NCBI RefSeq assembly: GCF_932526225.1
Contig: NC_064038.1
Coordinates: 7,007,070-7,067,069, forward strand
Length of the DNA: 60,000 bases
Direction: 5' to 3'
Origin: Nematostella vectensis
Taxonomy: Eukaryota > Cnidaria > Anthozoa > Actiniaria > Edwardsiidae
Under the pieces are notes generated by a model, which was not told the origin of the DNA, did not search any database, and was given only the letters and a program-made list of their open reading frames with translations. This document shows, piece by piece, positions 34,501 through 46,500 of the stretch. The position numbers and the translations under genes are program-made. Position 1 is the first letter of the stretch. The number at the start of each line of letters is the position of its first letter.

Positions 34501-37500
34501 CTCAGCAAAATTCGTCAGTTTTCTGTTGCATTACTCCCTGTCAGTACTGTAGATGTGGTATTACTGATAGTGAATGGTGTGGTTGTAGATGTGGTGTTAC
34601 TGATAGTGAATGGTGTGGTTGTAGATGTGGTGTTACTGATAGTGAATGGTGTGGTTGTAGATGTGGTGTCACTGATAGTGAATGGTGTGGTTGTAGATGT
34701 GGTATTACTGATAGTGAATGGTGTGGTTGTAGGTGTGGTATTACTGATAGTGAATGGTGTGGTTGTAGATGTGGTATTACTGATAGTGAATGGTGTGGTT
34801 GTAGATGTGGTGTTACTGATAGTGAATGGTGTGGTTGTAGATGTGGTGTTACTGATAGTGAATGGTGTGGTTGTAGACGTGGTGTTACTGATAGCGAATG
34901 GTGTGGTTGTAGATGTGATATTACTGATAGTGAATGGTGTGGTTGTAGGTGTGGTGTTACTGATAGTGAAGATGTGGTTGTAGATGTGGTATTACTGATA
35001 GTGAATGGTGTGGTTGTAGATGTGGTGTTACTGATAGTGAATGGTGTGGTTGTAGGTGTGGTGTTACTGATAGTGAATGGTGTGGTTGTAGATGTGGTGT
35101 TACTGATAGTGAATGGTGTGGTTGTAGATGTGGTGTTACTGATAGTGAATGGTGTGGTTGTAGATGTGATATTACTGATAGTGAATGGTGTGGTTGTAGG
35201 TGTGGTGTTACTGATAGTGAAGATGTGGTTGTAGATGTGGTATTACTGATAGTGAATGGTGTGGTTGTAGATGTGGTGTTACTGATAGTGAATGGTGTGG
35301 TTGTAGGTGTGGTGTTACTGATAGCGAATGGTGTGGTTGTAGATGTGGTAATACTGATAGTGAATGGTGTGGTTGTAGATGTGGTGTTACTGATAGTGAA
35401 TGGTGTGGTTGTAGATGTGATGTTACTGATAGTGAATAATGTGGTTGTAGGTGTGGTATTACTGATTGTAAATGGTGGTGTTGTTGTAGGTGTGGAGTGC
35501 ACTGGAGCGTCAGCAGTACATGAAAGCCACGCAGCTCTACCTGCTCTCCCATCACATCGTCAGCATACTTCACCTGGAAACTGGGTCCAAGGCAGCACCC
35601 AAAGTCCTGGTAATATTGACATTCTGCGCATCATACAGTATACATTTTATTATTTTTAATGTTATTATTACCGTAAAAGCTCTGTTTAGCATCCTATGGC
35701 TATGGTTTATTATTTTATCTCAAAGCTGTCCTATGCTATAAAAGTGTATACTAAGTGTATACTGTATTACCTGCTGTTGTTATAATCATCTGTCCATGGT
35801 GTTCAGATCACAGGGAATCAAAGCTTACTCTTGCTGGAACTTACTGTGTATGTTTATCCACAGTCCTCCTTTCCTATCCTTCAAAGACAGTGGGCCGCCA
35901 TCAGCCACTTCAAGGAGTCAATTCTACAGGTTGGTATTATGAACAGAAATCATATTGAACTACTGTTAAATCATTGTTACCATCTTTGTGTTGCCATAAC
36001 CACCATCATCATCTTTGACTTGAGCCTCATTGAGCGGATAACCTCGTGTAACTGAAACTTTAACTTTTTTCATCAAGGTTTTTCTTACAAGAGAGTTTGC
36101 AGGGGAGTCTGTGTCAGTCTTTGACTGTTTATTTATCTATTTATATATGTATTTCTTATGTGCAGGGGAGCAGAGCTTTGTTGAAAGATGCCACACAGAC
36201 AGATGAGGTGTGTATGTGTATGGACTACAGTTTAATTTCAAAACTAGATATTCACATTATATTTTACTGTTACGTTTATATTTTCACACTGCAAAATTAT
36301 GTTGTTTTTACAGGCTACTGCAGATGCCCTGTGTTCCATATTACTTTTGGAAGAGAGCTCACCCCGACAAGTCTTCTCGGAATTCCTCCTTGCAAGGAAG
36401 TCAGCTCTGCAAGAGATCTTCCATCCCAGCCAGCATGGTAAGATATTCTTGTCACCATTTATTGTTTGCGACCTTTTCAAGTTATAGTATTGGAAGTACC
36501 TTATCCCAAGGAACCGCCCTAACCCAGAAGAATACAGTTTAGTATGTATTGTTACATTTGTAACGCACACTTTAGTGTAGTGTTGGAAGTACCCCATCCC
36601 AAGGAACCGCCCTAACCCAAAAGAATACAGTTTAGTATGTATTGTTACATTTGTAACACACACTTAATGTAGTGTTGGAAGTACCCAATCCCAAGGAACC
36701 GCCCTAACCCAGAAGAATACAGTTTAGTATGTATTGTTACATTTGTAACGCACACTTTAGTGTAGTGTTGGAAGTACCCCATCCCAAGGAACCGCCCTAA
36801 CCCAGAAGAATACAGTTTAGTATGTATTGTTACATTTGTAACGCACACTTTAGTGTAGTGTTGGAAGTACCCCATCCCAAGGAACTGCCCTAACCCAGAA
36901 GAATACAGTTTTGTATGTATTGTTACATTTGTAACACACACTTTAGTGTAGTGTTGGAAGTACCCCATCCCAAGGAACTGCCCTAACCCAGAAGAATACA
37001 GTTTTGTATGTATTGTTACATTTGTAACGCACACTTTAGTGTAGTGTTGGAAGTACCCCATCCCAAGGAACCGCCCTAACCCAGAAGAATACAGTTTTGT
37101 ATGTATTGTTACATTTGTAACACACACTTTACAGCATTGGAGACAAGCTAGAATGTTGTTTTTATGGAAACTTTGAGAATAGAACACTTGCTCTGAATGG
37201 TTTTATTTTTAAAATATTAGACAGTATCCACAAATGAAACATAATCAATAGGTGTATGAAAGCTAGCGAGGGCAGGGCTTCTGGGATTACGCGCTTGTGC
37301 GTATGCACGTAATTTGGCTTTCTCTGCGTAATCCGCTTAATCCACAAATTTCCACGTAATCCTGCGTAATTTGGCTAAATTTTGAAAGACAAAACATTTA
37401 AGTGCACGGCTGATGTATTCTATTAGGGTTCTTACCTCTATTTCTCGTAAAAAAAGACATACATTCTTTGTAAGAGTGCGATAAAATGACTAGGCCTTCT

Positions 37501-40500
37501 TTGCTAAACCGCCAAGGTGGTTCAAAATGTAGTTTGGGCGTAACAGTTGATATTCCGTGTAATTTAGTGCCTAATTCAGTAAAGAATGACGCAAAATATT
37601 GATTTTTTAAGAAAAATGTATCGCAAAAATCTTGCATAATTTAGTGTGTAATGATTGATTTTCCGCATAATTTAACGCGCAATTTAGGAAAGAATCCCGC
37701 ATAATTTTTTGTTTTTTCCACGTAATTCTAGAAACCCTGCGAGGCAGATTCATTTCAATGCAAGTTTTTCTCTGTCTCCACAGAAACTGGATTCTGATTA
37801 AGAGTTATTGAAAATATTCTGTAACTTACTTTCTGCGACCATAGGTTTTTTGTTGTTGTTGTTTATGTAGCTCTGTCCCTGTAAAGAATATGTCAAAACA
37901 ATCATTCTCCTCAGACTCATGAAAACAGTATTGGTGAATAGTTGTCACTGTTCTCATTGCCGTTGACAGGCTTTCTCTTCTAATGATGTGTTTGGAATGG
38001 TTTATTTTGATAGATGTTATGAATTTTCAGCCACAAGTATAAAGTCTCAAATCTGTGAAGTCGTCCGTGTGATCAGAACCAGTCTTTATCAGATTTACAC
38101 CCTATTCATGTATGGACTGGATGGTAACTCTGAAATCCATGAGATCAAAGGTTTGTACAACATCCTTTGCTCTCAAAGTAGCCTTTAAACTCATTCATTC
38201 ACTTTTCCCTTTTCCTAGATAATCCATCTCTTTTATTTCAAGTTCTCTACAAGGTAACTAGACGTGAGCGCTCAGATCCAAACAGCGATGAGGAAGGTAA
38301 AGTCCAGACTATGCTATTCACCTATGCTAGGGGCTCTGCATACTTTAATCTCCCATCATAATTTATTTTAGGGTGGGGGGTGCTCAATTGTTTTGATGGA
38401 TTTTTTTCATTAGCAGCTGTGTTTGTTTTTAGCTGGCCCAATTGCTTTTAGTGGGTATTTCAGTTGCTTTATTTTTTGGGGGGATTTGTGCCCTCTCCAA
38501 CTTCCCCCTAAAGTGTCTATGTATAGCTGAGACCAAGGAAAGAGTTTTACAAGAAAGCTAGCGCTGCCTCCCTGTCAAATAAAAATTTCCCAAGCTTGAT
38601 GCCATCACCTTATCCCTTTACTCATATATGTTAGAGATACATGCTTTTATAATGCTTTTATGGTTCGTTCAATGTATCAAGCCAATAACCATAAGAGCAA
38701 TTGATACTTGTTGGAATCTTCAGGCTGTCTCCCGTCTGCCCATTTAGTGAGCCATGGTGTACCGAAAAAACCTTCGAGATTCTCCCTTCCTGCCCTCACA
38801 AAATTCTATGTTGACCCTGATTTTTGCCTGACCACACCCACGGAGTTTGGAGGAGTGTTGACTGTTTATGGTTGATGGAGAGGCGGTACTGTTAATGGAG
38901 AAAAGGTTAACCTTTACTAAGCACCTCTACTTGCTATGATTTCTGCAGCTCTTGAAGGCTTATTTGGCCCTGATTTCGACCTGGTAACAAGCGCAAGATA
39001 TCTCCCCAAGACTGTTCTTGGTTAGTTGTGTTTAATTCATGCAGGAAATTAAGACAAACATGTTTCACAAGTTGGGTATAATTTTGTTGATTGATATTTT
39101 AAAGTTGTAACCCTTTTTTGTGAATGTTGATGATCTTCCTTTTATTCATGTGTTTGTGTGGTTGAACCAATGGATGGATTAAACCTTTTCAAATAGAGTT
39201 GCACTCGGAGAATCTATGTATCATAACCCGCAGTGGTTAATGGGTTTCAAATAAATAAGCAAATAAGCGTAGATAAAAAAATCCAGGCTTGAAAAGCTGC
39301 AGAATTATTGTTCATGATCTTATGAACATTCATATGATTTTCAGTTCAGGCATTAATATGCTACCCATGATTAACTGTGGGTTTATTTCCGAAGGCAGCG
39401 TTATTTGAAATAGTTGTATTTCGATTGGGTGAGGTACAACATTAGGCATGCTGCTTTTACAGTATATGCTTTGTATTTATCTAGTTGGTCCAGTGTAGGC
39501 CTTTTGATAGTAAAACTGCTGCTAATTATATGCACTGTTTTGGAGTCTTTTTTAATGAGTCAGAGCCATTGATTCTAATGGTATCCTTTGCCTTGTGTTT
39601 AACAGGGTACAGACCACACATGCGATCATTCCCAGCAACCATTCCATTGCGCAACATCCAGGCAAACTGTGAGGAATGGATTAACATGTATGTGTTTTAT
39701 CCATATTTGGTGGTCATGTTTTAGAGACTAGGACTACCAAAAGAAGAACTACTCCACATGTCCAGGCCCAGACGGGCCCCCAAAACTTTGTGAATTTTTT
39801 AAAATTCCCTAACAACTCCAGTAAGCTCCCAGCATCCAATTAGCACCAACCTTTAAATAAGTGCTTCCCCAAACGAACAGAATATTGAATCAATATCTCA
39901 CCACAGATAAAGAAAATAAGAATAACAGCATCAATTTATACAACATACAAGTTATAGAGTAGTTTTCAAAATCCTGTGCAACAAAATGTAATTGTTAAAG
40001 TGTAATAGTCAAGCCATAACAAAAAAGAACAAAGACGTTACAGTGTATTAGTACTAAATAAACTAAAAAGTATTTCATGGGTTTTTAAAAACCACTCTGT
40101 TTTTTATGATCGAGCAGAGTTGATTATCAAGCATGCTGGTTGAACCCATATTTTCCAATGATTGAGCTTTTCTTATATAAAATACTTGAAATAAAAAAAT
40201 ATATATGTAATGCTGAATTGTGAAATTGCACCCCTCTTTAAATAAGCACACAGTGGTGTAGCCTGTATTTAGTGGTGTGGTAGTCTAGATTGTGTCATTG
40301 TATAATAAGACTCATTGAGTGGGTGGTTTGTTGATTTGTAGGTGCTTGCGTGATGTCTCCAGTGGTGTGGCCAAACTCCTTAAGTATATCGGTACCCTAA
40401 AGGGCCTGGCTACCATCAGGGATGCTATCTGGAATCTCTTAAAAGAGGTATTGTACCTCAATTTAAAGTAGAACAAATTAGTCAATTAGATCGCGCTTGT

Positions 40501-43500
40501 GGCTCGACAACGCGGAGCTTCCCCTTTTATCGTGGGGCGCTCTTGTCTGTTTCAATGAAAGGTGCAAACTAGAGGGTTGTCCGATACATCGACAAATTTT
40601 TGCGTGATGTAGTCTGAAACAATCGAGGCCACTGGAGCATATTAGAAAACAAGGTAAAAGAATGCCAGGAGGAAACAATGCCATGCATACATTTGCCAGA
40701 GTATTGGGCTAGTATAACAAACTGGGTTTATTTTTCACCACAATACTTCATAGCTGCGTGATGTTTGTCACAGGCAGCAGCTGCTCAAGCCTCTTCAGAT
40801 GGGCTGACCTGGGAAGACCTTTGCAGGACAGTTCTCAATAAAGACATGTGTCTGTGGGACACGTTTCTTAGACCACTTTTCTCAGAAAGAGCTAAGGTAT
40901 GCAGCGTGGCTTATTATCTGTACTTACAGGAAGATTTATACATAATTTGCAATATAAATAAAAAATTTATTTTTTTATATTATATTTATATAGTATTTAT
41001 TTATATTATGTTCTGAGCTTACGTTTCACATTGGCTCGAGAAGTGTCTTTGTTTTCGGTTTTTGATTCTCGATTTGTTTAGGCCAGTATCCCAGATACTG
41101 AAAAAAAATTAAAGTTAATTTGACTGAAGCATGATGTTATTAGGTGTGAAATTACCGGAAAAATTTTGTTCATTTCGATTCACATTTTGATATCGATCAT
41201 TTACGCTAAAGAATATAGTATGGTGGGTTTTGTCCTCTAACTCAGCAAAAATGTTTTGCAGTCGATAGATAGGTGCATGCTATAGTCGATAGGCGCACTG
41301 CGACACGGTAGTTACGGAAGACTGAATCTTGAAATAATATATTCAACTATTTTATTGTGAATCTGCTTCCCAGACTATTCTCCGTGGTCTTTTCAATGCA
41401 ACTGTTTCATCTTCCAAAAACATGGTCACCAAGTCCATGGATGATCTCTCTGACTACCACCACACTGACCCGATGGTACGCTGGGACAGGGACCTTGCTG
41501 GCTATGTGTGGCACGAGAGTGCAAATGATGGCCCTCTCAGCATCCTATCGGTGGGTAATAATGCTACAAAAGACAAGGATGGCGGAGGGCTTACATTGAA
41601 ATCTTTGGCGTGTACCCCTTCAATTGTAAGGTTAGTAGTGTAGTAAAAGAGATGGCTGCCATCTTCAGGGATAAACTTTGTTTTTTAAGAACCATATCCC
41701 TTCCAAGGGTGCTAAAACGAGCATTTGCAGTTTATTCTCTTTCATCTGATGGTAAACACTCGAAACAAAGTGAAACTGCTTTGTTGTCATTAAGGTGGTC
41801 AACATAAAAATTAAACCAGTTGTTGATTATTTATTTTCCTTTATTAACAGTCTGTGTTCCAGCATAAACGACAAGCTCTCGGTGATTTTAGAAGATGCTC
41901 AATACCTGATTGCTGATCCCAAGCCAGACAATGCATCCCCTGCTACCCCTAAACAGTCGATTTTTGTTCCCCCTGGTACCCCCAGACAGTCAAGTTTTGC
42001 CCAGAATGAGGCAGGACACCAGTCGCCCTTTGATCGTTATAAAGACAGCAGTAAAATACAGACTTTCCTACAGGACGCTTGTTTTACTGCATTCAATGAG
42101 TAAGTGTTTTATTGGACGTCTATTACCGACATGACGGAACAGCCTTGCAGATGTGCACTGCCAAGAGACTTAACTGTCTCGATTTGCTACAAGGGTAGTC
42201 AAATTCTCTATTTTAAATTTTAATAACAAGGGCTTTGTTCCATACTTCCAACATTTTGGCTCTTCGAATTAATGTTCTAAGATAATTTGCGCGCTATTTA
42301 TGAATGCCAGACAACTGCAAGTTACAATGGCGATGGGGAGGGGCAGGGGGTTGCTAGCCCCTCCAATTTAGAATGTGGGGGGACAGCGTGCCTCTTCTCC
42401 ACTTTTAGGAGAGGATGACGTTTTTTCAAACTTAAGGCTGCAAGCAGATACATTGTACATTCGATTTGGGGGCCTTCACCACTTATTTGAAACGACTCTG
42501 CAGTAGCTGAATTTTATTGCACTTTGCCAAAAGTTGATTTGATATTTTGTTTGGTATCATTAGTGATTAGACACAAACGAAAATCAGATCTATTCATGCT
42601 GTACTTGTTTTAGACTGTTGGCGTTTATTGATCAATTATTCACTGAGCACAAAAGCAAATTGGAATCTGACACCTCCCTGTGTTATGACACTACGTGCAT
42701 CGATAGGTGAGTCAACCTTGCATATAAAATGTAGATATTGATTAAACAATGTTCCCATCTCATTTTTATAATATTGCTTCATGATTGAAGTTTGATGAAT
42801 TAAAAATAGTGGAAATTATTGGCGAGGCATAATTAAAAATAATGGAAATTAAAGGCTATGATATTTTACACTCGTGTATGTACTAAAGCACGTTGTGAAT
42901 GTATTGCATTACTCGCCGTTTGATTGCGTTACAGGGTGCTCTTCATGGGCCGCCTGTGCCGTGCTGTGCCAACACAGTGTACCCACCTCAAGCATGTCAT
43001 GCAGGGCGTGGTCACTCAGACAGAGAGTACCCCCTCCCGAGGCACGCCCAGGCTCACACGCTCATCAAGTGTCGCCAGACGGAAGGTGAGCGATGCCCCT
43101 CCCCTCTCATACCCCTCCCATCCCTTCTTGCCCCTCCCATCCCTTCTTGCCCCTCTCATACTCCTCCCATCCATTCTTGCCCCTCTCATACCCCTCCCAT
43201 CCATTCTTGTCCCTCTCATGCCCCTCCCACCCCTTCTTGTCCCTCTCATGCCCCTCCCATCCATTCTTGCCCCTCTCATGCCCCTCCAATCCCTTCTTGT
43301 CCCTCTCATGCCCCTCCCATCCCTTCTTGCCCCTCTCATGCCCCTCCCATCCCTTCTTGCCCCTCTCATGCCCCTCCCATCCTTTCTTGTCCCTTTCTTT
43401 CCCCTCCCATCCCTTCTTGCCCCTCTCATGCCCCTCCCATCCCTTCTTGCCCCTCTCATGCCCCTCCAATCCCTTCTTGCCCCTCTCATGCCCCTCCCAT

Positions 43501-46500
43501 CCCTTCTTGTCCCTCTCATGCCCCTCCCATCCCTTCTTGTCCCTCTCATACCCCTCCCATCCCTTCTTGCCCCTCTCATGCCCCTCCCATCCCTTCTTGT
43601 CCCTCTCATGCCCCTCCCATCCCTTCTTGTCCCTCTCATACCCCTCCCATCCCTTCTTGCCCCTCCCATCCCTTCTTGCCCCTCTCATGCCCCTCCCATC
43701 CCTTCTTGCCCCTCTCATACCCCTCCTATCCCTTCTTGTCCCTCTCATAACTCTACCATCCCTTCTTGCCCCTCTCATGCCCCTCCCATCCATTCTTGCC
43801 CCTCTTATGCCCCTCCCATCCCTTCTTGCCCCTCTCATGCCCATCCCATCCATTCTTGCCCCTCTTATGCCCCTCCCATCCCTTCTTGACCCTCTCATGC
43901 CCCTACCATCCCTTTTTTCACCTTTCTTGTCCATCTCATCCCTTCTTATCCTTCTCTTGCAACTCCCATTTCTTCTGGTCCCTTGGAAATGATCGGGAGC
44001 CAGATTCGCATGGATGCAACTTGTGTATAGGTGACCTATTGGATCGGATCGGATTCGAATAGAATGCGTAGTATCTATGTCTATCAGTCTCCTGTGCAGC
44101 CATCCTTAGTAGGGATTCGAGACTCACATTTAGGACGGCTGCGCATGAGGGATTGCAGTTTGTTCGCTTAAAAACCAGATCGCCGACAACCCTAGATGTT
44201 TACCTGCAGGAGACTAGCCCTCACTTATGAGTGAATCAAATCTTTCAGCTGGAAGTTCCTGGTAAGATGTCAGAGCTTTCGGAGCTGTTGCTGAACCGCT
44301 ATCTCGGGGCATTCCGGTGAGTTGTTTGTTTGTTTTATTTCATCGAAGTTTATTGTTGTTTATTAGAGTTCATTATTGTTTGAGAGGCATGGATAAAAAA
44401 CGTAATAAAGTGTACCAAACTTACTAAGCTGTATACCTTAGTATGTACAGACAATTACCATAGTAGACAGAAGAATTTTCCACCGTCACTCGACGGTGGA
44501 AAAGGTTTACATAGAAGGCGCGTAGTAAACTATGTATCCTGTTATAAAAAATAATTCAGCAAGCTTAGATTTTGTGGTGTTATTTTGGTGAAGCCGTCTT
44601 ATAGTCTAGCAGTTATTGACCAAAAATGCCCTTTAGCTTTCGGATTTGTGATAAAAGCATGAAAATCAGCAGAAATACTATTGGTCGGATGGGTAATAAT
44701 TTCTGATATAGGGCCAAGCCAAATTATGTCCTGGGGCTGAGAATCGGACGTGTCCAAAATCGGTCAGCATGGAAACGAGGCTGGAAATTTAAAACACTCT
44801 TAAACTAGAAAAAAATGCGTTTATTTTCATGAAAGACTTTAGAATATATCAAAGCAAACCTATTTGGATGTTTTTGCCAGCTTTCATGCAATTATATTCT
44901 CCACATAATTAGAATTCTGCATTTTTGTTATGATTTGTGGGTACCCTGTGGTGTAATACTATTATACAGACAGAGCCTTCAAAATTGCTTTTTAACACAA
45001 AATACATAACATTTTGTTTTTGTTTTTGGCAAGAACAACATTTCCTGTGCTATCTTTATTAGCTATCCCATAATAACATTTCAATATCTTAGGGTACCTG
45101 TGGTGAATTAGGTACTCTGTTTTAAGACTTTATACTGGCTTTGACTATTCGTCCTCGCAGTCTCCGCCACATTTACATAATGCAGTGCACGACAGGTTTG
45201 CTTTGCTGCATCGTTTTGCAGCCACAGCGAACTGAAGAAAAGCATACCATGTTTAGTGTAAATGGAAGGTCACAAGAGTCAAAGAGAACAATCACTTTAC
45301 AGACCCGGCGTCAGGGAAAGCGTTCATTCAGGATAAACGTTTTCTTTCTTCTTCCTCCGAAGAATGAAACAGTATCACACCCTGTCATGGTATGAAATAC
45401 TGGTAGAACCAAAGACTTACTGCGACCCAGGGATGATGCGACGTGGTGGGCAGCACTGTCAGTCACGTTTTTACCAGTGCCGTAGGTGACTCAAAGCTCA
45501 ACTGGTGGAAGGGCGTTCACTATAGACACAACAAGAACAATGCAGGATCTAGTACGTCCTTCGTGTGTATAGCCATTAGCTCCTTTCCTTTCTCTATGAA
45601 TGAGTTTCCAAACTCTTCGAACGACTTCACTGTGTTCTTGACATCCTTGTGAAACGCGGTCTGTACACTTGGCTTCTGCTCATGGTGGCTAGTTTCTTCT
45701 AGCGAACATCTACAGCTCTCAAACTCTTCCACAATCCGGCATACCTCTGGGCCCGCCACCATCCAACGCCTGAGAGCACCAGGATTCCCTGTCAGGCCGA
45801 CAGCTCCGCCTTCCCCTTTCACTTGCGCGTTACATTGCTAGTGTGCTTGATCAAGTGCAATACTAGAAAAGCAACTGTTGCTTTTTTTGACTGTAAAGCA
45901 GCCTTGTTTGAAGCGTTTGAAGACTTCAGGGTGACTTGATGGAAGGATGCACATGTCTCGGTGGTGGACAGACAGCCATCTAGCATAGTTAATGCGATCC
46001 ATCGCGAACATTTACGGTAGAATGTCATCCAGGGTCTTTACGTACAAATCGAAATTGGCTTCTCTAAATGCTCTGACAAGACTTAGGCACATGACTTCCA
46101 AATCAAGTACGGAAGACCAATATGCAAACTGGGGAAACTTCACAGCCATTACCTTCCATTCATCAAAGGGCATCAACGGTGCATCGCCATCTCTCTCTTT
46201 GTAGGCTGTGTATGCCTTTTCCATCAGGATGGATAAACTGGCAGAAGTAACTTGGTGCGCACGTCGTGTACGTGTTATGTGGCTTGCCACAACGAATGAC
46301 TCAGCCACACCTTGCGTTGCCATTCCACCGTTCACCAAGACTTCTACCCATCCGCTGCCAGCCAACCACTTTCCATTTTGAAACATGCCAGTTCGATATG
46401 GATTCCACCAAACATCGGGATGAAGCTCTTCTCATTCAGCTCTGGAATAGCCCACTGGATCTGCTTTGCTATTGCAAACAACGGCTGGTCTAGTGCCACA

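Noticed and set aside
34555-35659. Repetitive hydrophobic frames (VVLLIVNGVVVD)n
   Set aside because: The frame differs from that of COG1 exon 7 and is explained by the 36-bp array.
36244-37187. Minus-strand frames KVCVTNVTIHTKLYSSGLG
   Set aside because: Caused by the 93-bp repeat (31 codons) in COG1 intron 10.
38123-38150. Shorter COG1 exon 11 ending at 38122 with a better donor GTAACT
   Set aside because: Both versions keep the phase. The longer form fits the human length slightly better, so it was kept, but the alternative remains open.
42899-43992. Frames of 217-321 codons on both strands with PPIPSCPSHA or GARRDGRGMR repeats
   Set aside because: All derive from the 30-bp intronic array after COG1 exon 20; only the first part overlaps a real exon, in another frame.
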